NCBI GenBank assembly: GCA_910589415.1
Contig: OU342633.1
Coordinates: 4,750,858-4,814,857 of the forward strand
Source: Malachius bipustulatus
Lineage: Eukaryota; Arthropoda; Insecta; Coleoptera; Melyridae
DNA length: 64,000 nucleotides
Direction of reading: 5' to 3'
The translations under genes were made by a program, and so were the position numbers. Positions 23,645 through 33,973 of this stretch are shown piece by piece. The notes under the pieces were generated by a model. That model did not search any database and was not told where the DNA came from. It was given only the letters and a program-made list of their open reading frames with translations. Positions within the stretch are counted from its first letter, which is position 1. The number at the start of each line of letters is the position of its first letter.

Positions 23645-23657
23645 ATCAGAAGGATGT

Positions 23658-23784
23658 CTGGCCTTTATTAAAAGGTCGGGGAGGTTCGAGTAGGAGTTTC
23701 ATCATGGTTCGGGTACGGCGAAAAGGGCCCTCGGTGGCCTAGTCGCTTGGGGTGCACCACTCCAACCAACCATACTACTACCAC
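23658..23784. mobile_element. Short retroposon with 13-bp target-site duplication
   Basis: A 127-bp insert is flanked by identical 13-bp direct repeats ATCAGAAGGATGT at 23645-23657 and 23785-23797, the length expected for LINE-mediated retroposition. The interior has tRNA-like stretches (GGTGGCCTAGTCGCTTGG and GGTTCGAG on the plus strand), but they are in the wrong order for a normal tRNA head. Origin is uncertain. Confidence 0.6.
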
Positions 23785-24077
23785 ATCAGAAGGATGTGTA
23801 TTCTTAATCGATACATATGACTTTTTAAACTTTATCGGACTATAGCAGACGTGTATCATTTGATTTGACCAAATTTTCAAAAATGTCGAAAAAATTTACA
23901 GAACTGTATCAAAAGCAATCCGTCTAATTTTCAGAATGCAGTTGAATGATAGCTCCAAGATACCGAAAACTAATTTTTTCTTCGAATATCAGTAAATCAG
24001 ACATTGCTTGACTGAGTAGCCGACCGCGAAGTTCCACTTTTCATCCGCCGGAGGTTTACTTTTCACTTTTTAGTTCT

Positions 24078-24209
24078 CTCCCATGGGTTCATGGTTCCTG
24101 CAGCAGTGCTACAGCCAGGCTCCTCCGTTCAAACCTCCTACATACCACCGCCGAGGCGGTTTTGGCATCGTGGAGATTGGCCTGCAGGAACTGATGTAGT
24201 CTCCTACGG
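24078..24209 (-). pseudogene. N-terminus of non-LTR ORF2 (AP-endonuclease start), broken
   Basis: On the minus strand an ATG at 24209 begins MSRRRLHQFLQANLHDAK. This resembles the start of APE-type endonuclease domains of I/R1-type retrotransposons, where a leucine-rich QxNLxxxK(x)A block is followed by ALLQEP. The Trp usually found after QEP is here a TGA stop. Homology is lost just beyond about 24070. The frame starts five bases after the stop of the upstream ORF1 remnant, the normal ORF1-ORF2 arrangement, so the two belong to one element. Confidence 0.6.
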
Positions 24210-24213
24210 GACA

Positions 24214-24866
24214 TCACAGTAAAGGGGGGGGGGGGGAGGAGGTCTCACTTCCATCATCTCCTGTTGGAGCGATGTTTGCAGAGTTCAGTGGGTTTTCAGC
24301 GATGGACGCCTGCTGGACTCTTGTGGTGTTGGTCTCCTCAGGAGACCCCTCTCCCGCCATATCCACAGCTGTAGCAGCACCGGCGTCGGAAGACGTACTC
24401 CTGGCTGCCTCCGCCTCGGGATCATCCGCAAGGGCTTTATCCTTTGGCGGAATCTCAGCCTGGAGCCCAGACCAAAGTAGGAGGACATGTCCATCTCCCT
24501 GAGTACCCCCAAGAGAGCCGTTGTCCATCGAGAACGTCCAAACGTGGCCGTTACCCGAATTCGAGCTGTCCCACGAGGCCCACAGGTAAGTGTACAGCCC
24601 CCTGTTGGCCACGCTTAGCCTGGAGATGATCTTCTCTTTGCTAAGCGCCTCACCGTCTTCGTCTGGGACGAAGACTGTGCAGGCGATCTGTTTTGGTATG
24701 TCCTCTCCAACCAGAGTCTGCCGGACTGCATCCTTGTTGTTCTCCATCAAGTTGTCCCTTATCACCGACTTTTTTGCCTCCAAAGGATCAGCTCCGCCTT
24801 CCACCAGTTTTCGCACCTTTTGTCGTGCAGTTATTGTACCAATTCTGAAGCTTTTTAAAGTCTAAG
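24214..24866 (-). pseudogene. ORF1 (gag-like) remnant of a non-LTR retrotransposon
   Basis: An open frame on the minus strand runs about 217 codons from after an in-frame TAG near 24867 down to 24214. No ATG lies at its upstream edge, so the N-terminus is missing. It begins with a basic Arg/Lys-rich stretch, followed by an acidic segment and a region around ISRLSVANRGLYTYLWASW that loosely resembles the C-terminal half of DUF4780-type proteins found beside insect retroelements. The last 70 residues are Ser/Ala/Glu-rich and end in a proline run encoded by a poly-G tract (about 24224-24236). No CCHC knuckles are visible. Its position directly before an endonuclease start supports ORF1. The DUF4780 resemblance is from memory of the pattern and is tentative. 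Confidence 0.5.
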
Positions 24867-25210
24867 TGATCATGTACTCCTACTTTTCGGTAGAGTTTAT
24901 GCCATCTGCACCCACAGATTTTACGTTTCCGGCTGCAGACGTGTTAGGCCCGGCACTTATGCCTCGGCTTGTTTGCCCCTGCTGTTAGGGGCTGGGTGAT
25001 GCCAGAAGGTAGCCCAGCCCTAGGGACTCGAATATTGTTCTTAGACAACACCCTTTTTTGTTTGGGTTCAGGTTTTTATTTTCCATTTAGTTCCCACGAG
25101 TAGCTGGGGAAACGGTTCGCCTCCTCTCCAGAGCCCCACATGAAGTGAAGGGGGCTGATTACAATAACCGGGTGCACCAGATGCCCAGAGGTAAGGTCCA
25201 GTAGAGAGTG
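24867..25210 (-). mobile_element. Leader and upstream part of the same non-LTR element
   Basis: GC-richer than the flanks, with short minus-strand open segments separated by stops and frame changes (an Arg/Lys/Cys-rich stretch around 24890-24970). It appears to be the decayed 5' part of the element. The upper boundary near 25210 is where base composition returns to AT-rich. Confidence 0.4.
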
Positions 25211-26254
25211 GTCTTACTGATTCAACTTAACAGCAATAACAAAAATAATGTAATATTAAACAAAAATGTCACTCTATCACAGCAACCCTGGAGCCAAGTA
25301 AAAAAAAAAAAAAAACGCAGCAGTAATGGTACATCAAATTTATAATTATTTAGTATAGTAGACATAACAAAAAAACGTGCAGCTTCTTGGAGACAAAAAG
25401 TAACTAAATTTAAAAAATATACCACTTTGGAACATTAAAATTGTAATTGTAGTCTCTGAACTATAGCATATGAGTATAATAACATTTTTCCTGTCTAAAT
25501 TTCTTAAACAGTATAATGAAGCCAATGTTTATAAGAGTACGTGTATGGCAGGATTGGCAGGAGACATGGCATCGAATTTTAAAGCATCGAGGTCATAATT
25601 ATTATGCTTCCGCGTCTACGTCAACCTACTAAGTAACTCTAAAACTGACGGGACACGGGATGGAAAGAAGGTTACCCATCAATGCACTTTTTGTTACTTC
25701 TATAATAGGTATATGTAGTGGAGGTGACTTCTCTCTCACTCAATTATTGAGATTGTGGTCGGGAAGGGGGGTATGGAAAAGAAGGAGCCTCACGTCAAAT
25801 AAGTTCAAAAAAATGAAAAAACTAACGAAAGACGCGAATAACTTTTTGCCCCTGTCGAATATCTTTGTTGTACATATTTCAAAAACTGTTTAAAATTCAT
25901 ATGTATAGCAAAACTTTTGAAAAAATACGTCAAAACCAAAATTTATTCAGTTGCGTAAAACTACATAAAAAAGGTTATTATTATAAAGGCTAGTCATTGC
26001 CTTTAACATTAGACTGGATAATAAAAAAAATGACACAAAAAACTTCTTAAAAAAATATTACTAAGCCGTGTTAAAGTTATACATAAAATATTTAAGACAA
26101 AAAATGTAAGAAAGTTTATAAAAAAAAAAAATTGGAAATATTGAACACTCAACTTCCTCAATACCCATTTTAACGAATTGGTTCATTTAGACTTTTTGTC
26201 TTAAAATTATTGAATATTTCTACCTTCGAAGTTTGTCGCCTTTGTACACATCTT
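25211..26254. other. AT-rich, no gene seen
   Basis: No supported coding frame or repeat recognised. Confidence 0.4.
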
Positions 26255-27748
26255 AGTACAAAAGTGCTTCCTCAAGAAGCTATAGCACCTTATAGAAGAT
26301 ATTTGAAATTTAACAATTCTGTATATTTCAGACTAAGCTAAATATACGTCTGAAATAAACTGAAAATTGATATGCGTCGCTTTCAGAGGACGTCAAACTA
26401 TACCAGAGTCAAGTTCTTGGAGCATAATATGTAAAAGGGCGCTGTCGGCTCCTTTTTTGTGTATTTTTTTACCATTTTTTCTTATTATCAATCTTTTCGT
26501 CACTATGGATAAACTTCATGAAGAATACGTTATTTTTAAATTAAAAAGTTTTACTTATTTCATGTCCAGAAAATTTATCGTTTTCAAGAAAAATGCACAT
26601 AAGCCTTTTCCAAAACATAATGAATAATGACATTTTTAGACAAGAGATGAACAACATATTGTAAAACAGAATACCATTAATTCATGTTGTGCTGTGAGTA
26701 GAGGTGGAAATCGCAGACACGTGCTTCGTCCTAATTGGGACTCATCCGTACAATGTATCTTACTAACACACACATCACAATTTGATCACTGATTGAATTG
26801 CATACTGTCTTACAATAGGTCACTCATCTCTTGTCTAACAATGGTCAGTAGGTTTCACCTGCTTCCACGCACACCGGTTGCCTGGGGCGTATTCTTTGGT
26901 ACAAGACTAACCCACCGTGCATTTTTATTCATTTTCATTTAACTTATTTAATCCTCTTATTATGGATAAGTGATCAAATTGTGCTGTGTGTTAGTAAGAT
27001 ACATTGTACTGATGAGTTTCACTTAGGACGTGTCTGCAATTTCCACCTCTACTCACAGCACAACATTAATGAATGGCATATTGTTTCACAATATGTCATT
27101 CATCACTTGTATAACAATAGTCAGTAGGTCTCACCCGCTTCCACGCACACCGGGGGGGGGGGGGGCAGTTTTGGCATGCGTTTTGTCTGCCTGGGGTGTA
27201 TCCTTTAGCACAAGACTAACCCACCGTGCATTTTTATTGATTTTCATTTAATTTAATTAATCCTTTCAGTATGGTTAAGTGATAAAATTGTGCTGTGTTA
27301 GTAAGATAGATTGTACTGATGAGTCCTAATTAAGACGAAACACGTGTATGCAATTCACACCTCTACTCATAGTTAGTACAACATGAATGAATGAAATACT
27401 ATACATTTATACTGTACATTTACAATATGTCATTCATCTCTCGTCTAACAATGGTCAGTAGGTCTCACCTGCTTCCACGCACACCGGGGGCCACTACACT
27501 CAATTTTGGCATGCCTTTTGGCTGCCTGTGGTGTATCCTTTAGCGCAAGTCTAATCCACCGTGTAGTTTTATTCATTTTGATTTCATTTACTTAATATAG
27601 TATAGTTTGACGTCCTCTGAAAATTACGTACCTATCATCAATTTTCAGCTTGATCGCAGTTTTGATTATTGAAATATCTACAATATGAAATTGCAAATTT
27701 TCTTCTTTACTAAGGTGCCATAACTTCTTGAGGAAGCACTTTTGTACT
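26255..27748. mobile_element. Foldback element, arms about 140 bp, three internal repeats
   Basis: Inverted arms at 26255-26392 and 27601-27748 share AGTACAAAAGTGCTTCCTCA at the outer end and TTTCAGAGGACGTCAAACTA at the inner end. Between them, three diverged direct copies carry TCAGTAGGT(C/T)TCACC(T/C)GC followed by TTCCACGCACACCGG at about 26844, 27120 and 27454. They also share ACTAACCCACCGTGCATTTT and GTGCTGTG...TTAGTAAGATA. A 14-bp G run interrupts copy 2 (about 27153-27166). No transposase and no defined target duplication. Confidence 0.7.
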
Positions 27749-28069
27749 CAGACATTGTAATTGTCTTACAATTTATATATTCACAGATTAAAAGTCTTCC
27801 AATAATACAATAAGGTATTTATTTAAATCAGTCACAACACAAATTCTAAATATAATAAACAATTGAACATTAACTTCTAAATCTAAATAATCAGCTGTTC
27901 TCTTTATTTACACACACACTGGCAACGTTAATACAAACTATTCTCTTTCACTTCACTTGTCACAATCACTTCACTCTGTTTTCTAACTCTCTTGACTTTC
28001 TTATCCCTCACTCTATGGTACTTCAGCTTTTATCCACTTCCAAACTACAACTTGCTATGCCGGCGCGCT
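27749..28069. other. No gene seen
   Basis: AT-rich spacer between the foldback element and the non-LTR relic. Confidence 0.35.
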
Positions 28070-30690
28070 ACGTACAGAGCGGGCAGGTCGACAGAGACCG
28101 CGCTGTACGAGCTGACTGAAAAGATTCAGGACACTCTGTAGTACAAAGAAATCGCCATCTGCGCCTTCCTTGATGTAGAAAGGATTATTCGACAATACAA
28201 AGCACGATGCTGTCAAGAAAGCCTTAGCAAAAAGGAGGAGTAGACCACACAACATCCAAATTGATTCAGAACATGTTGTCTACAAGAATAGTTGTAGCCA
28301 ATGTGGGCAAGATCACCATCCAGATAAATACAACTAAAGGATGCCCACAAGGAGGAGTGCTATCTCCCCTTCTGTGGATTCTGGTCGTTGATGAACTCCT
28401 CGGGCTACTCACCGAGAATGGCATTACCTGCATTGGGTATGCTGATGATATCGTGATAATGGCCAGAGGTAAATTTGAAGGTACTCTCTGCGACATTATG
28501 CAGAGAGGGTTAAATATAACCCTGAAATGGTGCCAGGAAGTAGGACTAAACATCAACCCTACAAAAACAACACTTGCACCATTCACAAAAGAAGACTCAA
28601 GCTTCCAAAAATCAAAGCCATACGCTTGAGCGAAGTGGATTTAGAATGAAAGGAAGAAGTTAAATCTCTAGGAGCAACACTAGACAAAAAACTACTGTGG
28701 AACCAGCACCTGGACAAAACAGTAAGTAAAGCCACTACCGTACTCATGGTGTGCGGGAGAATGGCTAGCAAAACATGGGGCTGTAACCCACACATTCTGC
28801 GCTGGATGTACACCATGCTAGTGAGACTTATCATCACCTACGGAGCGGTTGCTTGGTACAAGAGAACTAAGCTTGCAACAGCAAAGAAAAAACTTGAGAA
28901 GATCCAGAGACTTGCGTGTTTCTGCATCACAGGAGCAATGAGAACCTGCTCAACCGCTGCGTTGGAAGTAATCCTGGATCTGACACCACTAAATTTGGTG
29001 ATAGAGATTTCTTCCGCACGAAGAAATTTTATACACCACAACAGCTTCTCCTCTTATACAAGGCTCAAATCCGACCATCCTTGGAGTACTGCTCACATGT
29101 TTGGAGCTCAGCTCCCAAAAATACGCTGAGACTACTCGACTCTATTCAGAAAAGAGCCATCCGCTTGATTGAGGACCCAGATTTGACAAAAAATTTAGAC
29201 ACTCTCGAACATCGAAGAAGAGTAGCTGACCTGAGTCTGTTTTACAGATATTTTAATGGAAGGTGTTCAAAAGACGTGGCCCACTTGATCCCACCAAGAA
29301 CAAGACCGGTCAGATATACACGTCGAGCTGCAGACGCTCATCCGTATCAGGTTCAGCTCGTTACACCTCGTACCACTCTATTTCAGACTTCTTTTATGTA
29401 TAGAACCGCATCACTTTGGAATAGCATTCCAAAGGGCGTGTTTCCCGAAGTATACAACCTACAGAGATTCAAGGCCAACGTAAATCGATATCTCCGCTCA
29501 TGCACCGCTCCCAGAGCGTCATAGGGATTTCCCTGCAGTGCATGTGCATTTTTAATAAAAAAAAGAGCTGGAGAAGCTCTACTTAAGATGTGAAGAGTAG
29601 GAATCAGGAGTGTATGGCGAGCCACTGAGGATCGATCCTTGGGTGGCTGTGAGGGGCTCCTGACACTACCAAAAGACAGAACTATTAAGAAATTCAGTTT
29701 AGAGAGAAACTTCATCACTAAACTGTCTACGAAAGAGGAATGGAACAACACCTCCAACAACTGTATTCTCAAAGAAGGTACGATCAAATGGTACCTACAC
29801 TCAGACGGCTCTAAAACCGTCGAGGGAACCGGGGCAGGAATCTATGGGCCACGCACCACGTACTCGAAACCAATGGGAAAATCCTCAACCATACTACAAG
29901 CGAAATTACACGCAATAGAAGTATGTGCCCAAGTAAACCTCGACAGAAACTACAAAAACAAAGAAGTAGAAATATTAACGGATAGTCAAGCAGCCATAAA
30001 GACGCTGAGCTCTTGGATCATCAGCTCCAATATGGCTAGAGAGTGCATAGGAAAACTTAACGAATTAGGCAAGGAAAATAAAATTCACCTCAAGTAAGTA
30101 GATACCGGGCCATTCCGGAATCGAGGGAAACGAATGTGCCTACTCATTGGCAAGAAAAGGAGCATCGACACCCTTCATAGGACCAGAACCATTCTGTGGC
30201 TTCGAAGATACTTTCTTCAAGGCAGAACTCCAAAAGGAAGAAGGAAAACTGAGAGAAACCCATTGAAGGAACCTCTCAGGGTTGAGACACGCCAAAGAAC
30301 TTCTCGGGAATTTTTACCGCAAGGGACGTCTCAGAACACTGACAAGATTCCTAACGGGACATTGTAAGCTCAAGGAACACCTGAGGAAGTTAGGCATAGA
30401 AGAGAATGGCGTCTGCAGATTCTGCGGGAAAGGAGACGAGACACCACGTCACCTACTGCTCAACTGCCATGCGATAGAACTCAAAAGAAGAAAAGTTCTG
30501 GGCCATCACCAGCTAGAGGCAGGGAACTTACCCGACCTTGATCCTCTCAAAATCCTGAAGTTTCTCAAGGAAACGGACTTGGAGAGGGTGCTCCGGTGCT
30601 ACACTAAAGGGATTCCACACACCAGGCGAAGCACAGTAGAGGGGATACAATAGATCTTTTAGGTCGCAGTAACTTGATCAGCCTCAAAGA
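28070..30690 (+). pseudogene. I/R1-type non-LTR retrotransposon, 5'-truncated and frameshifted
   Basis: Pieces in several frames read in order as the 3' half of a non-LTR ORF2. RT motif A appears around FLDVE (about 28165) and is split by an indel. RT motifs B and C follow as KGCPQGGVLSPLLW and GYADDIVI (about 28340-28465), the YADD being the polymerase site. The thumb region is at 28640-28990. The RNase H domain starts at about 29790 with SDGSK, AKLHAIE and LTDSQAA, and after a frameshift near 30095 continues as IPGHSGIEGNE. The C-terminal zinc motif CRFC...RHLLLNC lies at about 30411-30470, and the stop is at 30651. The tail continues to about 30690 with TACAAATATAAATACAA. A second retroelement fragment interrupts it at 29007-29567. 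The family is the same as the fragment at 59571-59890. Multiple stops and shifts show it is dead. Confidence 0.88.
29007..29567 (+). mobile_element. CR1/Jockey-like non-LTR fragment nested in the I/R1-type element
   Basis: A frame open to 29524 (TAG) encodes the C-terminal RT region of an RNase H-lacking non-LTR element, with the recognisable block LLYKAQIRPSLEYCSHVW and the family-typical ending TASLWNSIPKGVFPE...FKANVNRYL. The 3' end is TTTTTAATAAAAAAAAGAG. Removing 29007-29567 joins GTGATAGAG directly to CTGGAGAAG, and the host element reads through in frame. AGAG is present at both junctions (29003-29006, 29564-29567), a possible short duplication. It is 5'-truncated. Confidence 0.8.
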
Positions 30691-32096
30691 TACAAATATA
30701 AATACAATGGCGCCGAACTTTTTTATATCTCGTGCTTTATAGTCTCCTACATACTTAGCTCCAGACACCGCTGCGCAATTTCGAACACGTGTAGAACGTG
30801 GTACCATTCTAGCATTTAGTAGAATGTGAGTTAATCTATCAATCTTCCTATCATGTCAACTTATAATGTGCAACTCCACCATGAGCTTATTTAAGGGAGA
30901 TAAAGAACGCTATTTAGCAACCAGCTAACTCAAAAATAAATTTACTTCAATATTTTGGTAATGCACACACATGAGCAACATCACAAGTCGAAGAAAACTC
31001 ACAGGTCAATTTTAACAGTTTTTATCAATAATAAGAATAAATAACTTACATAATAAAAATAGAAATTGCAATTATGTAATAAATATAACAGATGACAAAA
31101 ATATTATTTAAATATCACACAAAATATAATAATAAATAGAATGATTTTAAATATAATAAAATAAAAACTATTTCAGTAGATGATGAAAATACAAATGGTA
31201 TCACAGGTAGGTAATCAAATGTTAAATTTAAATTTATAGAAATGATCAATAATGGAATATGGACATCAATGTGTTATGATAATAATTATACATAGAATAA
31301 GACGAACATTAAAACTCACCCGATGACGTTTAAGGGCAATACTAATAATTATAATGCTTTATTAAGAAGGAGAAAATTACAGAGCTATTGCAGATTCTTA
31401 GAATTAATGAAATGGCGGAATAGGAAAGCCTATGGAAGTAAATGTAAAATTTATAATAATCAATTCAATGAATAAACAGCAATTAACTTTTTCTTAGATT
31501 AAGAAGAATAAGAATTACTTAGGTTAATGAAACAGATGTTGATGTTCCCTGTCTCAAAATCCGGGGTTCACACAGCTCTACGTGAATCTGCCTGGATCAT
31601 TGCATATTGCCCCATTGCTAGTGCTAGTTCTGGTATTGGTACTATTACTGACATGATGTTGGTGGTAAATGGTGCTGGTACTACTTGTTCTTCATATCAT
31701 TGAGGTGGAATCCCGGTTGGCAAAGGTCACCTAGGGAAAAAGGGCCAACTCCTTTAAAATAAATCAAAGAAACTCAGAACACATTATGGAACAAAGCAGC
31801 GTGAATCCTCTCTAGAGTGCATAATTCGACCACTTCACATGACTTAATGAACTAATTAAAATACGAAATCACTAATTTCATGTTACCAAGATGGGGCGAC
31901 ACGTTTAAAAATCGCTAAATATCTTCTTCTTCTTTTAGGTTTTTGGCTTTTAGCTTGTTTGTAAGCAATTTAGCCAGCTAATATGGCTAAAGATCATGCC
32001 ATCTTTGTTTTTTTTTGTTTTTTTAATGGGACACCCCATATTTTATAACTTTTTCAGATTGTCTGAGAATACAATAATGAAAAATATATAATATAT
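30691..32096. other. AT-rich, no gene seen
   Basis: No supported coding frame. It contains local TGGT-rich and T-rich stretches only (31600-31690, 32000-32030). Confidence 0.4.
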
Positions 32097-32581
32097 TATA
32101 ACGAACACCGCTCTGGAGAAATTCTAGTAATTTCTTCTTTAACATTCTAGTACACCATTTGCTTGTTTGTTTACATTATTCTTTATACTGGATTAGTCAA
32201 TGACACGTTCGCGACAGTTCGACGCAGGTCTGGAATGACGTGTTGACGGCCGACGGTATTTCTGCAATCTACGAGAGTCGATAATGAACCTACTAGAACG
32301 TGCCTACTGATGCGTCGGGGGACTATAAAAGGACCACCGCGCGGCTGCGTGTTTTAGTTTAGTTTGGACATAGAGTGAAGTGAAGACAGAGCAGTAACTA
32401 GTGGAAGCTGAACAGAGCAGTAGTGAAGTGAAGCGTGAAGTAAGGGAGCCAGTAGTGATAGTTAGTACAAGTAGTAATCAGCTGTGTGTGTTTATTAGAA
32501 TTAGAGGTTATAATTTGGATTAGTCAATAAAGTAATTTGTAAGACTTTTGGTGGTGATTTATTATTGAGAAATTCGTAACA
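32097..32581 (+). repeat. 5' LTR of the second Ty3/gypsy element
   Basis: 485 bp, TATAACG...GTAACA, paired with 37321-37804 at roughly 2% substitutions plus a few indels. A promoter-like TATAAAA lies at 32324-32330, followed by TTTTAGTTTAGTTT, and AATAAA is at 32526-32531 with a GT-rich stretch after it. ATAT flanks the element on both sides (32093-32096, 37805-37808). Confidence 0.88.
32324..32330 (+). promoter_or_regulatory. TATA box in the LTR
   Basis: TATAAAA, followed about 30 bp later by a TTAGTTTAG initiator-like stretch. The same box is at 37547-37553 in the 3' LTR. Confidence 0.6.
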
Positions 32582-32583
32582 AC

Positions 32584-32601
32584 TGGTGTCAGAAGCGGGA
32601 T
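32584..32601 (+). promoter_or_regulatory. Primer-binding site
   Basis: TGGTGTCAGAAGCGGGAT starts two bases after the 5' LTR. TGGTGTCAGAAG is a common type of tRNA-complementary start in insect gypsy elements. The priming tRNA was not assigned. Confidence 0.7.
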
Positions 32602-32631
32602 ACGGATTCCAGCAAGAAGATTAATTAGTTA

Positions 32632-33962
32632 ATGGGTAAATTACGAAGTGGAAAAGAAACTGGAAGCGACAAAATGTCTGAGCAAATGTTGGCGGATATG
32701 ATGTTACTGCTCAAAAACGGCCAGGAAGAGCAGAAAAGCATCATGAAGAAGCTTGAAGACGGCCAAGAGCAGCAAAGGTTATTGATGCAGCAACAAAAAG
32801 AAAGTGAAGAGAAGCTGCTGCAACAACAAAAATATAGCGAAGAAAAGCTGATGCAACAGCAGAAGGATAGTGAGGAGCAGCTGCTAAAAGTTATCCTGCA
32901 GCAAAGAGACGATTATGTGTGTGGACTAAATAAGGTAAAACAAGACATTGATGGTGTTCGTGATGAAGTCAACGGTGTTCGCAACGAAGTCGGTGGTGTT
33001 CGCGACGAAGTGAAGCTGGTGGAACACAAAACAAAACTACTGGTAGAAGAGATCGAGAATAAACTCAGAAGTCTTGGAAGTTCTGAGGTGAAGCATTGTC
33101 CGGGTGCCGCACCGTCTAGCAGTTTTGGCCCCAAAATGAAACAACCAGCGTACGACGGAACAACTCCCTGGACTGCGTACAAGATGCAGTTTCAGGCCGC
33201 ATGCATGGCCAACGGATGGAACGACGTAGAGAAGGCAACGGCACTGGTTCTTGCTCTTCGGGGGCAAGCTGTGGACATGCTGCAAACACTGTCGGTAGAA
33301 CTGCACTCGAATTACAACCAATTGAGTGCAGCATTAGAACTTCGATTCGGCAATCGCCATATGGAGCAGGTGTTCCAAAATCAGTTGATGAGCAGAGTGC
33401 AGAAGCCGAACGAGTCGCTACAGGAGTTCGAAGCAGATGTCAACAGGATTGTCCATCAAGCCTACCCGGACTCGCCGCAGAATTTCAAGGAACAACTAGC
33501 CTCGCAAACCTTTGTCAACGGAATACGAGACACAGAAATACAGAAGATCCTGCGCATGTCACACTTGACAAAGTCCAGCGAAGCGCCAGTTAGAGCGCTC
33601 GAAATAGATGCAGCAATCAAGGCGTCCAATGGTAGAAACTTTTCCAAGGTACGAGCAGTGACAATTAATGAAGATAAAGAAGAGAATGTGACTGCCATAT
33701 TGGAAAAGTTTAATAAGAGATGGATAAGATCTCTGAGCAGTTGAATGATGGGAAAAGAGGTTGGACTCCAAGGAGGGACGAAAGCAGGAAACAGTGCTAC
33801 TGTTGTGGATCCAGTTCACATTTTATACGTGACTGTAAAGTTAGTGAGACTCCGAGACGTGGTGGATCCCTGGAACGAAGACCAGGCAGGGACAGGAGCG
33901 GGAGCAGAGAGAGAAGTGTCTCTCGAGAACGGGAAGCTCCCCGTCGAAGGCAGGAAAACTAA
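32632..33962 (+). pseudogene. Ty3/gypsy gag with a frameshift before the zinc knuckle
   Basis: The first frame (32632-33744, 370 codons from ATG) has a Gln/Glu/Lys-rich coiled coil at about residues 15-100, with QQQKxSEEKL repeated three times and VRDEV/VRNEV repeats after it. A retrotransposon Gag core follows at about 175-300, around WTAYKMQF and SLQEFEADV. Near 33715 the reading should move by one base: the adjacent frame (33720-33962) continues with MDKISEQLNDG, the zinc knuckle CYCCGSSSHFIRDC (C-X2-C-X4-H-X4-C) and an Arg/Ser-rich tail. A one-base indel is the simplest explanation, though programmed shifting cannot be excluded by sequence alone. Gag would form the particle and bind the element RNA. 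Confidence 0.85.
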
Positions 33963-33973
33963 CTTCAGCCAGT

